This document shows positions 33,411 through 43,223 of a stretch of DNA of 64,000 bases, one piece after another. The translations under genes were made by a program, and so were the position numbers. Below the pieces are notes generated by a model. That model was not told the DNA's origin. It saw only the letters and a program-made list of their open reading frames with translations, and made no database searches. The stretch's first letter is position 1; each line of letters opens with the position of its first letter. The stretch comes from Isochrysis galbana (taxonomy: Eukaryota > Haptophyta > Isochrysidales > Isochrysidaceae): NCBI GenBank assembly GCA_018136815.1, contig CM030934.1, positions 4,785,587-4,849,586 on the forward strand. The letters are read 5' to 3'.

Positions 33411-34767
33411 TCACGGATCGAAGTCGGTAATACGGCGTTTCCGGCCTCTTGGAGAAGCGTCCACACCGCTTTCCTCCCTCGTAGTAAAAGTAGATAAGCT
33501 GGGTAACTGCAAGTCTGGCCAATCACGGCTGAAGCCAAACCAACGGCTGGGCTGAGTGATAAATTCATATAGCGTGAAGCGAGAGGAGGCGATGAATGGA
33601 AAATACTCCTCCGCAACTACATCTCCTTCCCAAGGCTCACCTCTGACGGTGGCCCAATATCGAGCGAGGAAGTGAACCTGTACCGTTTTGAGAGCGCCGC
33701 AAGTGAATATCACAAAGTTTGAGACGGCTGTGGCTTACTTCCAAGTTGTTATAAGTGGGCAACGCCTAGTGATGATGGGTGCTTGACATAAGAGTGAGAG
33801 CTGGCAATGGGCAGATCACGCTAGTGTGAAAGGTTTGAATGGGATGATGGCATCAATACTTGCGGTGTCATCAATACTTGCGGTGGCAGCTTGCACGCCT
33901 TGGCAAGCAAAGCGGGAAGAAAAGCAGAGCCTGGGGAAAGGGTCGCGCTCTACGCACCTGGCGCAACCCGACGACAACATCAAGAGGCGGTGGGAGTAGA
34001 GCCCACCACGCATGCAACGGCGGCCCATCGATTCCACACGCTTCCTCAGAGCAGAGCTCGTTCACCCTCCGGTAGAGGTTCACTTGCCCCAGGAGGATCC
34101 ATAGCGCCGCGCCATCAATCAACACATCGGCATTTGGCACTCCAATTGCTGTTCCCGTAAGGCCGAGAAGCATGGCCCATGAGAAAGAGACGAGCGTGCC
34201 ATAGCCTCCACAGCCAGTAACGCGGCCTTCCCGCTTCAACTCGTCGTAGAAGAGCTCTTCCTCTACGGAGAACTGCGAGACAGAGGGAGAAAGTAGCGTA
34301 TAGAATCATCATGACGCGTGGCCGGGGTCCATAGCGGACGCGCACAGGGGACGCGCTCACACTCATTTCCATCTCTCTAAAGGCGATATAGGAGCTACCT
34401 TGTACCATCCATACCACAGCAGTCCTGTTGGCACGGAGGCGGCGATGACGAGCCAGACAGGCCGTGAGAGTCCCGGCGATTCCGGAGGCGCAGTGAGCCG
34501 CTCAAAAGGCTTGAGCTGCCTGCGCGACTCGCGGAGCGTCGCCTTCTCCCGCACGAACGGCAGCGTGGTTGCCTCGAAGAAGCTGTTGATCGCACGACAG
34601 CAAATGTCGATGTAGTCGCCCTCGCGCGGTGGCGGCGGCGTCCACATCGATGAGTCGACACGAGTGCTCGTGGACATACTCACACCAGGCCCGCTCGCGC
34701 GCGTCCCCACCCGCGCGGAGGGGGCGATGGCGGCGAGCACAGGAAAACACAGCGCGAGCGGTGCCAT
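33411..34767 (-). CDS. Probable plastid-targeted membrane protein, family not recognised
   Basis: Three exons, 34767-34399, 34272-33958 and 33677-33411, with introns of 126 and 280 nt (GT-AG, phase 0) give 316 aa. The N-terminus (MAPLALCFPVLAAIAPSARV) is a signal peptide followed by a Ser/Thr/Arg-rich stretch, as in complex-plastid precursors. Residues about 103-122 form a membrane helix (PVWLVIAASVPTGLLWYGWY). Exon 2 continues with FSVEEELFYDELKREGRVTG and a second hydrophobic region (LVSFSWAMLLGLTGTAIGVP then DGAALWILLGQVNLY). Exon 3 encodes a soluble tail (VHFLARYWATVRGEPWEGDV). The pieces fit in phase and composition, but no known domain was identified. Confidence 0.6.
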
Positions 34768-34799
34768 CGCGAGATTCGACGCTCTCTCGCAGCGTAGGC

Positions 34800-35617
34800 T
34801 CTCCGGTATCTACTCTAGAGTATTTTACTCTCTAGAGTAGAGTAGAGTAGAGAAGCTCTAGGAGAGTAGAGTGAGAAAGAGTATCACTTCGTTCGCGCCT
34901 TCGCGCACTTCGCGCCCCTTACCTCGCTTCCTCGCTTGGGGCGTGGTGGGTGCGAGTCCCCTCCGGACGAGGACGGGAGGGGCTGGAACCTCCTTCTTTT
35001 CGGCGACGAGAAGGGGCGTCCTGCTTCCGGAGTCTGAGCGAGCTTTGGAAGGGGGAAGGGGGACGAGTTGAGTTGGCTGTTGGCTGCCTCAACGAATGAT
35101 GTGTTAGCTGGTCAATCGTCAATCGAGAGCACAACATAGTTGTCCCCCACAGCCACTCCCATCATTTGGAACCGAAGTCCGTAGTAGCCTTTTTCCAGTG
35201 TCTAACGAGCGCTTACTTTAGGTCCAACACCTCAGAGCGTTGCGGAGACTGAGACAGGAGCTAGCGGATTTGTGAACCCGTACCTAACCCCTAACAACCC
35301 AACCTTCCCAGAATGGAGTACTCTACCCCTAGTTCATCATCACAGTAGAGTACTCTAGAGTGGAGTAGTCCAAACTAGTATCATCTCACAACGCCCCCAT
35401 CGGGGGCGCCCGTCCCCCCTTCCCGCGTGCCCCTGAACACGCCCTCTCTCTCTCTCTCGTCCCTCCCCCTGTTGGCCACTCGTCAGGTAGATCCTCTTAT
35501 ACTCTCTCTCCGTCTCTAGACTCTGTCTGCTCTCGAGCCCGTGAGGTCGGGCAGGGGCCTCGCGCCGGGCTGCGCGCCGGGCCATCCGCTCGGCCTTGGC
35601 CACGGGTGGGCAGCTGG
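34800..35617. other. Intergenic, with CTCTAGAGTA-type simple sequence
   Basis: Short arrays of AGAGTAGAGTAG and TCTAGAGTA occur at 34810-34875 and 35320-35365. A CT-rich tract lies near 35440-35460. No gene seen. Confidence 0.5.
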
Positions 35618-36412
35618 ATGCTTGTCGCGACGCACAATGTGATGCAAGGTCTATTCCTTCGACACCTTCTTCCCGCATATTCCAGGCTCCACCGGCGGCG
35701 CCGGCTCGGGCTGCTCTGCCTGCAAGAGTGCTCTCCTCCAAACGCTGCGCTCATCCTGAGGGCTTTGGGCGCCCGCTTCCGTGTGCTGAGCCATCCAGCA
35801 GCGCAGGACCTTGCCATCGTGTACGATAGCAAGCGGCTGCTCGCGCGCTCCGCCAGGCCACTCGCGCTGCCACGTCTAGCGAGGGTGCCACTGTGGCAGC
35901 ACGTGTATACGAGCGCCACACCGCAGCAGTGCTGGGCCCTCCTTGCAAATTTCAAGCTACGAAGGAAGTATGGTCGGAGACGGCAGCTTATCGTGGCCAA
36001 TTTTCATCTTGATGCGGCAGGGGATATCTCTCATCGCGAACGACAGGCGCGTGCCCTCTCCTGTGCGGTGCCGGTGAGGCCTTCCAACAACCTTTTAGCC
36101 TGTGGTGACACAAATGCGTTTACTTGGCGGGCAAGCGAAGCGGAGCCAGCGCTCAGCCAAGTTCTGCGCCCAATATTGACGCGTCACCTTGCGCATGATT
36201 CAAAGGCTGGCCGATGTGCGGTGACGCATTTCATGTCACGCGCTCGTGAGCCAAAACTCGGCCACCAGATTGCGGTGCTCGCGGGCCGCTTTGGCATCGA
36301 CTTTCCACGCCGGTATGATGTTATATGTGCATCGCCAGCCGTAGCGGAGTCAGGAGTAATCGATACCCCGGCATCGGATCACAATCTTGTGTGGGGGGAC
36401 CTTCGACTTTAA
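35618..36412 (+). CDS. Endonuclease/exonuclease/phosphatase (EEP)-fold protein
   Basis: Single exon of 264 aa from the ATG at 35618. The EEP catalytic landmarks are present in order: ATHNVMQG (Asn, strand 1), LCLQEC (metal-binding Glu), NFHLDAAGD (His region), ACGDTNAF (Asp/Asn pair) and the C-terminal SDHNLVWGDLRL (Asp-His). The family cleaves phosphodiester or phosphomonoester bonds in nucleic acids, inositol lipids or sphingomyelin; the substrate cannot be inferred. No signal peptide or membrane segment is obvious. The very basic middle section (KLRRKYGRRRQL) might favour a nucleic-acid substrate. Confidence 0.78.
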   Translation: MLVATHNVMQGLFLRHLLPAYSRLHRRRRLGLLCLQECSPPNAALILRALGARFRVLSHPAAQDLAIVYDSKRLLARSARPLALPRLARVPLWQHVYTSATPQQCWALLANFKLRRKYGRRRQLIVANFHLDAAGDISHRERQARALSCAVPVRPSNNLLACGDTNAFTWRASEAEPALSQVLRPILTRHLAHDSKAGRCAVTHFMSRAREPKLGHQIAVLAGRFGIDFPRRYDVICASPAVAESGVIDTPASDHNLVWGDLRL

Positions 36413-37060
36413 CAAGCGTATCGAGCAAGACAGGGGTCATCGACATGATGTCTTTAGTCTCGCTGCACCAAGTGGATCGATCACCTTGACCAGGGACGTC
36501 AACTCTCATTTGTTTTTGTCAAATCAGAATCGTGACCCTAAAGCGCTGGGGCCTGCCTCTGCACGACCCAAATCACGCTGCAGTCAACGTTGAAGCCACA
36601 TGAGGAGGATAGCTCCCCATCCGGGCTGCCAATTGGTCCTTGCTCAAGACGAGTGCCTGCGGTCACCTACGAAGGGTGAAGTATGCACTTACGTGTAATT
36701 CAAGCCCTTCCCAACCAATCCAGAGAGGAATAATGTGTGCAGGGCCAACGATGACCAAGGTCACTCTTGAAGTCTCACGTATACCCTCCAGCGGCATCCA
36801 GATCATTGAGGATCAAGAGAAAAGGCCGTTTGCAGTTGACTCTTAGTGTAGCGCCATTGATCATGCACACGAACACTGTACGTAGATGTGTAGGAATTTG
36901 GTTCCTTTTGTTTTGACGTTTTCACGTATTTAGGCAGGCATAGCTGTGATGAAGCAAGGCAAAAGGGGCAATCAGTGCACGATAACGCCTGAGGATCGAT
37001 GAGGCATCTAAGGGCTCTAGGAATGTCGTGCGTGCATCTCTTCAATTAGTTTCAAATAAG
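36413..37060. other. No gene seen
   Basis: Only short frames on either strand and no repeat noticed, until a degenerate retroposon-head word (TTCATACTTGATACTTAG) near 37061-37078. Confidence 0.5.
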
Positions 37061-37089
37061 TTCATACTTGATACTTAGTTCACCCCCAC

Positions 37090-37390
37090 CAGCCCCCTCT
37101 CGCTCTCCTGCTCGCTCGTCTCGCATGACATGGCCACCTGTCGACTGGACGCTGAGCGCAAGCGCTGCTCGCACGACTCGTCGCTCCTCCTGCACGACCC
37201 CGGCGATGGAGGAGGAGCACCCCCCCCCGCAGACTGAAGAAGTCCGTCGTCCGACCGAGAAGGCCACAGCCACCGAAGAGGAGCAGTCGGCACCCAGGTC
37301 TGTGGAAGCGAGAAGTCTGCGTCTGACGCTCCAGGCCTTCTCATCGAGGCCCCTCCGGCCACAGAGCTCGAGGCGCCTGAAAAGGCAATG
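37090..37390 (+). CDS. 5' exon of an acidic coiled-coil protein gene (relative of the 62.6 kb ORF)
   Basis: This segment shares PPVDWT(L/P)SASAARTTR and the end block ASDAPGLL with the ORF at 62560-63546, so they belong to one family. In the frame of ASDAPGLLIEAPPATELEAP the exon reaches EKAM and meets a GTAGGG donor at 37391. The two conserved blocks lie in different frames in this copy, so either a small intron or a frameshift separates them. The next acidic segment, EEKTENEKTKEEKEEAS at 37570-37620, would follow. Upstream, only about 30 bp separate it from a degenerate retroposon head, so the true 5' end is probably lost. Confidence 0.45.
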
Positions 37391-37540
37391 GTAGGGCGGC
37401 CAAACGGTGTTTTTTAATTAGCGACGGCAGGGGAGGAGTGGAGAGAGGGGGAGGGCGATCGTGCCCCCCCATGTGTGAACCAAATATAAACTTAGTTGGC
37501 TCATCATACTTCATAGATGAGACGTAAAAACAAAAGGTTC

Positions 37541-37570
37541 GCGTGGTCTTCTTTCGACGGAACGCGACCT
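37541..37570 (+). repeat. Recurrent GGTC-TTCGACGGAACGCGACCT motif
   Basis: GCGTGGTCTTCTTTCGACGG then AACGCGACCT. Related copies occur at 39968-39987, 40321-40347 and 61721-61748 (plus) and at 4051-4076 and 61892-61916 (minus). Three plus-strand copies read (S/T)xFDGTRP in one frame. Confidence 0.7.
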
Positions 37571-37645
37571 GAGGAAGAGAAGACGGAGAACGAGAAGACG
37601 AAGGAGGAGAAGGAGGAAGCGAGCACTGCTGCATCAGTCGAGGTC

Positions 37646-38562
37646 TCCACCCAGGCCAAGAATAATAATAATCAATGTTATATCCTAGCCAACCCCACTA
37701 GCTAATTGGACATAACTTTTCCGTCCTGGAATCCCGCCATGCCTGACGGGCCAGGTGTCCGAGTGATACCGGGGGGTGGGGGCACTGCCCCCTCCCCTCG
37801 ATATTTGTCCTCCCCCCAGTGCATGCACCGACCCCGCGCACCCCAGCGCGTCCTCTCCTCGAGTCCACGCTGGGAGAAAACCCCTTTCGGGTAAAAGCAA
37901 CGCAGGGGGGGGGGGGGGGGGCACTCGTGAGATAGGAGCCCAGAAGCGCTAATCTCCCTCGCTAGAGCGAGTGGCCGCGGCGAGCCGCGGCCCTTCCCTC
38001 CTGGCTCTGGCGCCCCCGTCTTCTCTTACCCAAACGGGGCGAGAAGACACGTATCTGCCGGAGGGGAGAGCTGCCGCTCCCCCCTCCCCTCCCTCTTCCC
38101 TTTTCCTCCTCTCTTCCCTGCGGCGGGGGCCCATGGCGCGCGCCTGCGGCCCCTCTTCAGGTCCCCAGGTGGCCTGCAGGGGCCTGGGAGCACAGCTCAG
38201 GGGGCAGGTGAGGCTGGGGCATGGCCCTGGCCCCTCCTGCCTCTCCCTCGCTGGCGCTCCGAGCCCCTGCGGGTCGACTGGAGCTGGCTGGGGGGTCCTG
38301 AACAGGGGGACCCAGGGGGAGGAGGGGCTGGTCAGAGGGATGGGCTGGCCACGACAGGCCAGGGCGGGCGAATCAGGCGTGCCTGTGCCTGTTGTGGGGA
38401 GAGGGATGGGTCAGAATGGCAGTGTGCTCCTGGCAGGCCATCAGGCGTGCCAGGAGAGTGGGTGGTTCCTCCCCCATGGCAGGGGAGGAGTGGAGAGAGA
38501 GGGGGGCTCGTGCCCCCCCATGGGCGAACTAAGTATAAACTTAGTTCCACCCAGGCCAAGAA
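37646..38562 (-). mobile_element. Complete non-LTR retroposon (type II) with 17 bp target-site duplication
   Basis: The direct repeat TCCACCCAGGCCAAGAA flanks it at 37646-37662 and 38546-38562. Read on the minus strand, the element (38545-37663, about 883 bp) starts AACTAAGTTTATACTTAGTT, CGCCCATGGG and the GGGGGGGCACGAGCCCCCC inverted repeat. It ends with GGCTAGGATATAACATTGAT and an ATT-repeat tail. A target-site duplication together with a simple 3' tail shows LINE-style integration. There is no open frame with a recognisable protein, so it is non-autonomous. Related copies at 58697-59281 (5'-truncated) and 1-182 share the tail. It sits inside the acidic coiled-coil gene. Confidence 0.9.
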
Positions 38563-39250
38563 AAGGCCACGCAGCTCGAAGAGGCCACGCAGCGGCTCGA
38601 AGAGGTATCACAGAGTGCCGTCATCTACCAACACAATCCATCGGTCCTTGCCGCTTACCGATAGAATCGTCTTTACCGGCTCACCGATAGAATCGTCTTT
38701 ACCGATAACTTTGTCTGCCGGATTCCTCTTCATCAAGTCATCAGCCTCCTTCATCATGTGCACCACCTTCTAGACTCTTCTCCACATAATCATCTGCAGT
38801 TGATGCACATCGAGTTCTAGAGTTCCCGAGTCATTTGCACATCGACTTCTAGACCTCGCCTTCATCTTGGGGATCTCAGCTCACTCTAGATCGACTTAGT
38901 GCATCTAAGGAATCTCACCTTCATCAACACCCACGACGCTTCATCGGCTCATACTAAGACAATACCCGCCGATTCCCTATTTCTCGATTCCTTCTCTCTT
39001 CCCTTGCGCACCTTCCTGTTTGTCTCAAAGTATTATCCAAAGAACCGCGGTAGGGTATATGTGAGGCTTTATGCTCATTGTGAGTGTTGTTGAGACACCG
39101 TGGCCCAAAGGTATCTTCGTGAGATCTGAAGTGCCACCAGTGTCCCAGGTTCTGGTCTCCACCCCTGTAGCACTGTCTCACTCACTGTCTGTCATGACCT
39201 TCCTGCCTTTTGTTGCCGCCCTGGCTGCTCCCTGGCAGCCAGTGCGATAA
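38563..39250. other. Probable intron of the acidic heptad-repeat gene
   Basis: A short heptad block (AAGGCCACGCAGCTCGAAGA... = KATQLEEATQRLEE) runs to about 38611 and ends at a GAG/GTATCA donor-like site. The rest, to the TAA just before 39251, contains a short repeat (TAGAATCGTCTTTACCG, twice near 38663-38702) and no other coding signal. Confidence 0.45.
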
Positions 39251-39737
39251 GAGGCCACGCAGCTCGAAGAGGCCACGCAGCTCGAAGAGGCCACGCAGCG
39301 GCTCGAAGAGGCCACGCAGCGGCTCGAAGAGGCCACGCAGCGGCTCGAAGAGGCCACGCAGCGGCTCGAAGAGGCCACGCAGCGGCTCGAAGAGGCCACG
39401 CAGCGGCTCGAAGAGGCCACGCAGCGGCTCGAAGAGGCCACGCAGCGGCTCGAAGAGGCCACGCAGCGGCTCGAAGAGGCCACGCAGCGGCTCGAAGAGG
39501 CCACGCAGCTCGAAAAGGCCACGCAGTTGGAGGTAACGAAGGAGGCTCCGCTGAGCTCGCGACCGAGAAGACGCCACCGCTATCGTTTCGCAGGTGGTGG
39601 AAGAAGAAGAGAAGAACGCGTCCGACGCTCAAGATTCCAGGCAGCTTGAGCTCCTTCAGAAGTCTACCGAGGAGGCCACTCAACTCGACGACAAGGACGA
39701 CGACGACATGTTTGACTTTTTCGACCTGCCTACCTAA
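39251..39737 (+). CDS. Heptad-repeat coiled-coil protein, 3' exons
   Basis: Exon 39251-39532 encodes EATQLE twice, then ten exact copies of a 21 bp unit giving EATQRLE, then EATQLE and KATQLE. Seven residues per unit is a perfect coiled-coil heptad. A GAG/GTAACG donor, a 61 nt intron and a CGCAG/GTGGTG acceptor join it in phase 0 to exon 39594-39737, which encodes VVEEEEKNASDAQDSRQLEL, then STEEATQLDDKDDDDMFDFF and DLPT before the stop. The final exon repeats the EEATQL word, confirming the frame. An in-frame TAA just before 39251 means the exon must start by splicing, probably from the block at 38.6 kb. Whether this is a host gene or the ORF of an old transposon family is open; its relative at 62.6 kb follows a LINE-like leader. 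Confidence 0.6.
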
Positions 39738-40383
39738 CACGACCGAGCAAGCGAAAGCGAGCAAGTCACCGATCACCGAGGACCGAGGACGAGCAAGTCA
39801 CCGAGGCTGTCGATGGACTTAAGCGACGAGCGACGAGGCGGCTGCTGGTCTTTCAGCGGAAGATGAAGAAGCGGTGAGTCTCGCCGAGGACCCGATATGT
39901 CTGGATCTGACCAACGAAGCGGTAGGGTTATGTCCCATGCATCATGCATGTCTCATATTCCATATTCGACGGAACGCGACGCGACCTGAAGGGGAGGAGA
40001 TGGAGTGAAATTAGTGAAGGGCGATGTGGGTAGTGAGGTAGTCAAACCTGGACCACAGTAGGTGTAGCCCAGAATCTTCAGATTTTTTGTGGTACTAGCA
40101 CCCAGATGTTTTTATTATTATCGCCGGCCCCTACCCCTACCACCCGCCCACGCCACCCCGAGCCCCTAAGTAGAGCACGAGGGGAGTTGCCGATGGCAGG
40201 TTGGGGAGGAAAGAGATAGGGAACAAGCGTGGCTATACAGTAGACGACCAAGGCCGCGAAAGGGTTGAGAATATTAAAAGGTGTTTTACAACTACGTAAA
40301 GAAAATAAAACTACACTCGATGGTCCACTTTCGACGGAACGCGACCTAGGTGTAGCAAGGCAGGATGCGTTGTGAATGCTCTC
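39738..40383. other. Intergenic with repeat fragments
   Basis: Contains copies of the GACGGAACGCGACCT motif (39968-39987, 40321-40347), a fragment related to 196-335 (about 40090-40115), and a minus-strand relative of the 17446/22290 repeat (about 40155-40250, CTAAGTAGAGCACGAGGGGA). No gene seen. Confidence 0.55.
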
Positions 40384-42227
40384 CTAAGAAGACGCCATGA
40401 GACCAGCTTCGCGCCGACGTTTTTTCTTCTGCAAATGGGCGAGCTTGTTGGCTTTACTCGCCTTATGCAGCTTTGTAGGGATGGAGAGGCGCAGTCCAGC
40501 GCGCACTGCAGCCTCCTTCTCCGATGTTGATGGGAAGGCTTCGGCAGCAGCACTTGTGGCAAAAATGAAAACGGCTGACTCGCAGGATGACATGCGCACG
40601 CACTCTCCTCGTGGTGTGATGTGCGCGTGACCCTCCGTGAAGCCATGCCTGTGAAGTGGGATCGCCCAGTGAGCACGACCATAAGGAGAAGCGGCTAGCG
40701 AGAGCAATGCTGCCCATGCATCTGAGCGGCGCATCCCAGCTGAAGCCCCCACTATCGTCGCGAACAACAAAGGTGCATTACGTTGTTCGGCGGCATCCAA
40801 CAATGAACGCATGTGCTCCGTCATTGCCGAGACGAGAGCGGGAACGAACGGAGGATTGGCTTCGAAGGACCCTTGCTGCGGACGAAAGTCGAAAAAGCTA
40901 CCAATAGACCCAAAGGGCGCATCGACGTCCAAAAAGCCTAAGGCATACGTTGGGGGGCAAGCAGACTGCTGACTGGACTGCATCTCAAGAGTCGTCCTCC
41001 TGTCACATCAGGCAAGGAAGCAAACTTTCGCTTTGATTACAGTCGGCCCGTGCATTCCGTTTGTCTGAGAAGCCTATCAGTCTAGGGGAAGAGGACAAGG
41101 TGGACCACGCGCTTACCGGAACAGAACGGGACAGATCGTGCGTTGAGAGGTGACGCGAAGCACTCAAAGCCGCACGAAAAGCTCGCTCGCAAAGCCGCGT
41201 GCGCTGCGCCGCCGAGTGCTGCCTGAAAACCGGAGCCCCCCAGCGCCTTGTAACGTAGCAGGAGCCGGACTAGGTCATGCCGGAAAAGTCCCTCACGCCC
41301 CTCGAGGGAAAGTTGGCAGGCCGAGGCGTCCACAACCCGTGAGTGCATTTGTCGGAGCTTCTCAAAATGGTCACAATTAATTTTCAAGGGCAATTCGCCC
41401 TTGCCTTGTGACGACCAACGCACCATCAAGACTCCTTTGCCATTAGGAGCGGGTTCGATGTCCACCACTTCTACTGCATCGTGAGTCAGTGAAGGTGGAG
41501 CCTTGACCTTGCCACCTTTGCGCAGGGTCCCATCCCTGTCTTCCATATCAACACCAGCCCCCGAAAGAAGCGCAGCAGCATCGTTCGAGCTTTGCTGGCG
41601 CAACTGTTCTAGAAGAGTCAAGGATTTCTCCTTCTCCAACCCCACATCATGGAGCTCCTTGATGAAAGCCGCATCTGCATTGGGAGCCTTGGCGTTTGGT
41701 ATGAGCACATCAACAGAAGCATCATTGCTCCTTGTGCCCGATCTAGCTTCGTACAAGCAGCCAAAATGCCAACGCTCGAACACCCCAACGAGCTCAGAGG
41801 GCTTGTTGAGCGACTTTGTCGCGTCGGAGAACGCAAGTCTCAGCCGCCGCAGTGCCTCGACGCGTCTTGCCTCATGCTGCAGCGGTGGCCGTTCCTCGCT
41901 GAGCAAAGCGGGGGGCAATGCCTCATGAGAGACGTCTGGGTCCCACACCCCAGCCTGCGCGGCGCGCATCGCAGAAGCCTCTATCACAGATTCGCCTACC
42001 GACTCATCATACTGCGGCCTCTGCCGCTCGTCCGCCGCTCGGCTCGCTCGTGCTGTACCCTCAGTGGCTGTCGCCCGCTGCGTTGCGCTTTCGCGCAGCC
42101 GGCCGGACGGGTGGCTGGTTGTGCCGGCTGAGTGGCCCGCTGCCTTGGCCGACCTGCCGCTGGGTGGGCGCACCGGCCGGCCGGCTGCGAGAGGCACGAT
42201 GGGCCCTCGTCGCACGCGCGGGCGCAT
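40384..42227 (-). CDS. PCIF1/CAPAM-like mRNA cap adenosine N6-methyltransferase
   Basis: Two exons, 42227-41117 and 40937-40384, with a 179 nt intron (GTAAGC donor, CTTAG acceptor, phase 1) give about 554 aa. The junction restores CSG-FLDVDAPFGSIGSFFDF, which aligns with the PCIF1 core. Other hallmarks: HDLVRLLLRYKALGGSGFQA, FECFASPLNAR before the splice, and GSFEANPPFVPALV after it, containing the NPPF catalytic motif of the family. PCIF1/CAPAM methylates N6 of 2'-O-methyladenosine next to the m7G cap. The animal WW domain, which binds RNA polymerase II tails, is not visible; the N-terminus is an Arg/Ala/Pro-rich low-complexity stretch. The C-terminus is Lys/Arg-rich (LAHLQKKKRRREAG), a likely nuclear signal. 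An upstream in-frame ATG at 42380 would add 51 residues of doubtful sequence. Confidence 0.85.
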
Positions 42228-42791
42228 CGGCGGACCGATGCTGGCGGGCGACGAGCGACGAGGCGGCGCGGCGTCCAAGAGGAGACGGGATGGGGGGGGG
42301 GGATGGCAGGCAGACTGCCCACTACCCACTACTATAGGTGCTCCAACAATTAATCTAATACCTACCATTGAGAAATACATTTGTACATTAGATAGAAGGA
42401 GTAGGGCTTCTGGTTGCTTGTTGGCTGACCGTCCGGCATGTACTCTAGCTCTACCATGTCAAGTACTAAAGTAGAGCCTAGAGAGGCTCAAGTATCTTCT
42501 TCCACTCGCAAACTGGACGGCTCGCACAGCAGCTCTGGCTCGCGAGGGAGAGAAAGGGTGAGCCTTCCTGGAGGAGCACGAACGGTCTGTTGTCGACCTT
42601 GTCTGACCTGGAGAGCAGGAGCCGCAGGCCCTGACCTTTCAACTATCTCTGGACGAGTCCTTCTGCCCACTCTCTCTTCCGTTTGCGTTCGCTTAGCCGT
42701 CTCCTTCACCTCCCCTCTCCTGCGCTGCGCTGATCGTTTGCGCTGGACTTTGTAGAGACACCGAATTGGCTGTGCATTGCCACTCGTTACC
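42228..42791. promoter_or_regulatory. Divergent upstream region between cap-methyltransferase and zinc-ribbon genes
   Basis: About 560 bp separate the two opposite starts. There are no repeats and no named promoter motif, only a short AT-rich patch at 42335-42400. Confidence 0.5.
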
Positions 42792-43223
42792 ATGTCACTT
42801 CTACTGCTCATCGCCGGCGTCGCTCGAACGGTGCGGGCGCCTGCCTCCTTATTCATTCCCCTCCATCGGTGTCCGACGCCTCTGCGGTCTACAGGATCCG
42901 TGCAATCTGTGCGAATGCTTGCAGCTCCTTCACGCAAGATCGACACCTTTCAGACGGTCAGTGTCTCCTGCGCAAAATGCAACGCTCGAATATTTGGTTA
43001 CAAGAAGAAGAACGGGCTTAAGTCTGCGCTTGTGAAATGCTACGTAGAGCGCGTGGTTGACGACTTTCACGGAATGCTGGCAAGGACCAACGTTGAGGAA
43101 GAGTGGCCATTGGGGAAAGAATGGGAATGTCCCGACTGTGGCAGCACGTTTGCACGATGCGCTCTCATTCATGGCCGCCCAGCGTTGAAACTCGTCGGTG
43201 GCAAGACACGAATGCACAAATAA
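42792..43223 (+). CDS. Probable plastid-targeted zinc-ribbon protein
   Basis: Single exon of 143 aa from the ATG at 42792. The N-terminus (MSLLLLIAGVARTVRAPASL) is a signal peptide followed by a basic region, fitting import into a complex plastid. The mature part has two CxxC knuckles, SCAKCNARIFGYKKKNGLKS and WECPDCGSTFAR, separated by about 60 residues, with the conserved-looking ALVKCYVERVV between them; together they could bind one zinc. The exact family was not recognised and no enzymatic role is suggested. The gene is divergent from the cap-methyltransferase gene. Confidence 0.65.
   Translation: MSLLLLIAGVARTVRAPASLFIPLHRCPTPLRSTGSVQSVRMLAAPSRKIDTFQTVSVSCAKCNARIFGYKKKNGLKSALVKCYVERVVDDFHGMLARTNVEEEWPLGKEWECPDCGSTFARCALIHGRPALKLVGGKTRMHK

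Noticed and set aside
39251-39532. CRISPR-like array
   Set aside because: Units are directly adjacent without spacers and encode a coiled coil.
39182-39776. Minus-strand frames over the heptad array (repeats of PLRGLFE and AWPLRAA)
   Set aside because: A 21 bp tandem repeat opens every frame. Only the plus-strand EATQRLE frame splices in phase to an exon containing the same word and an acidic end.
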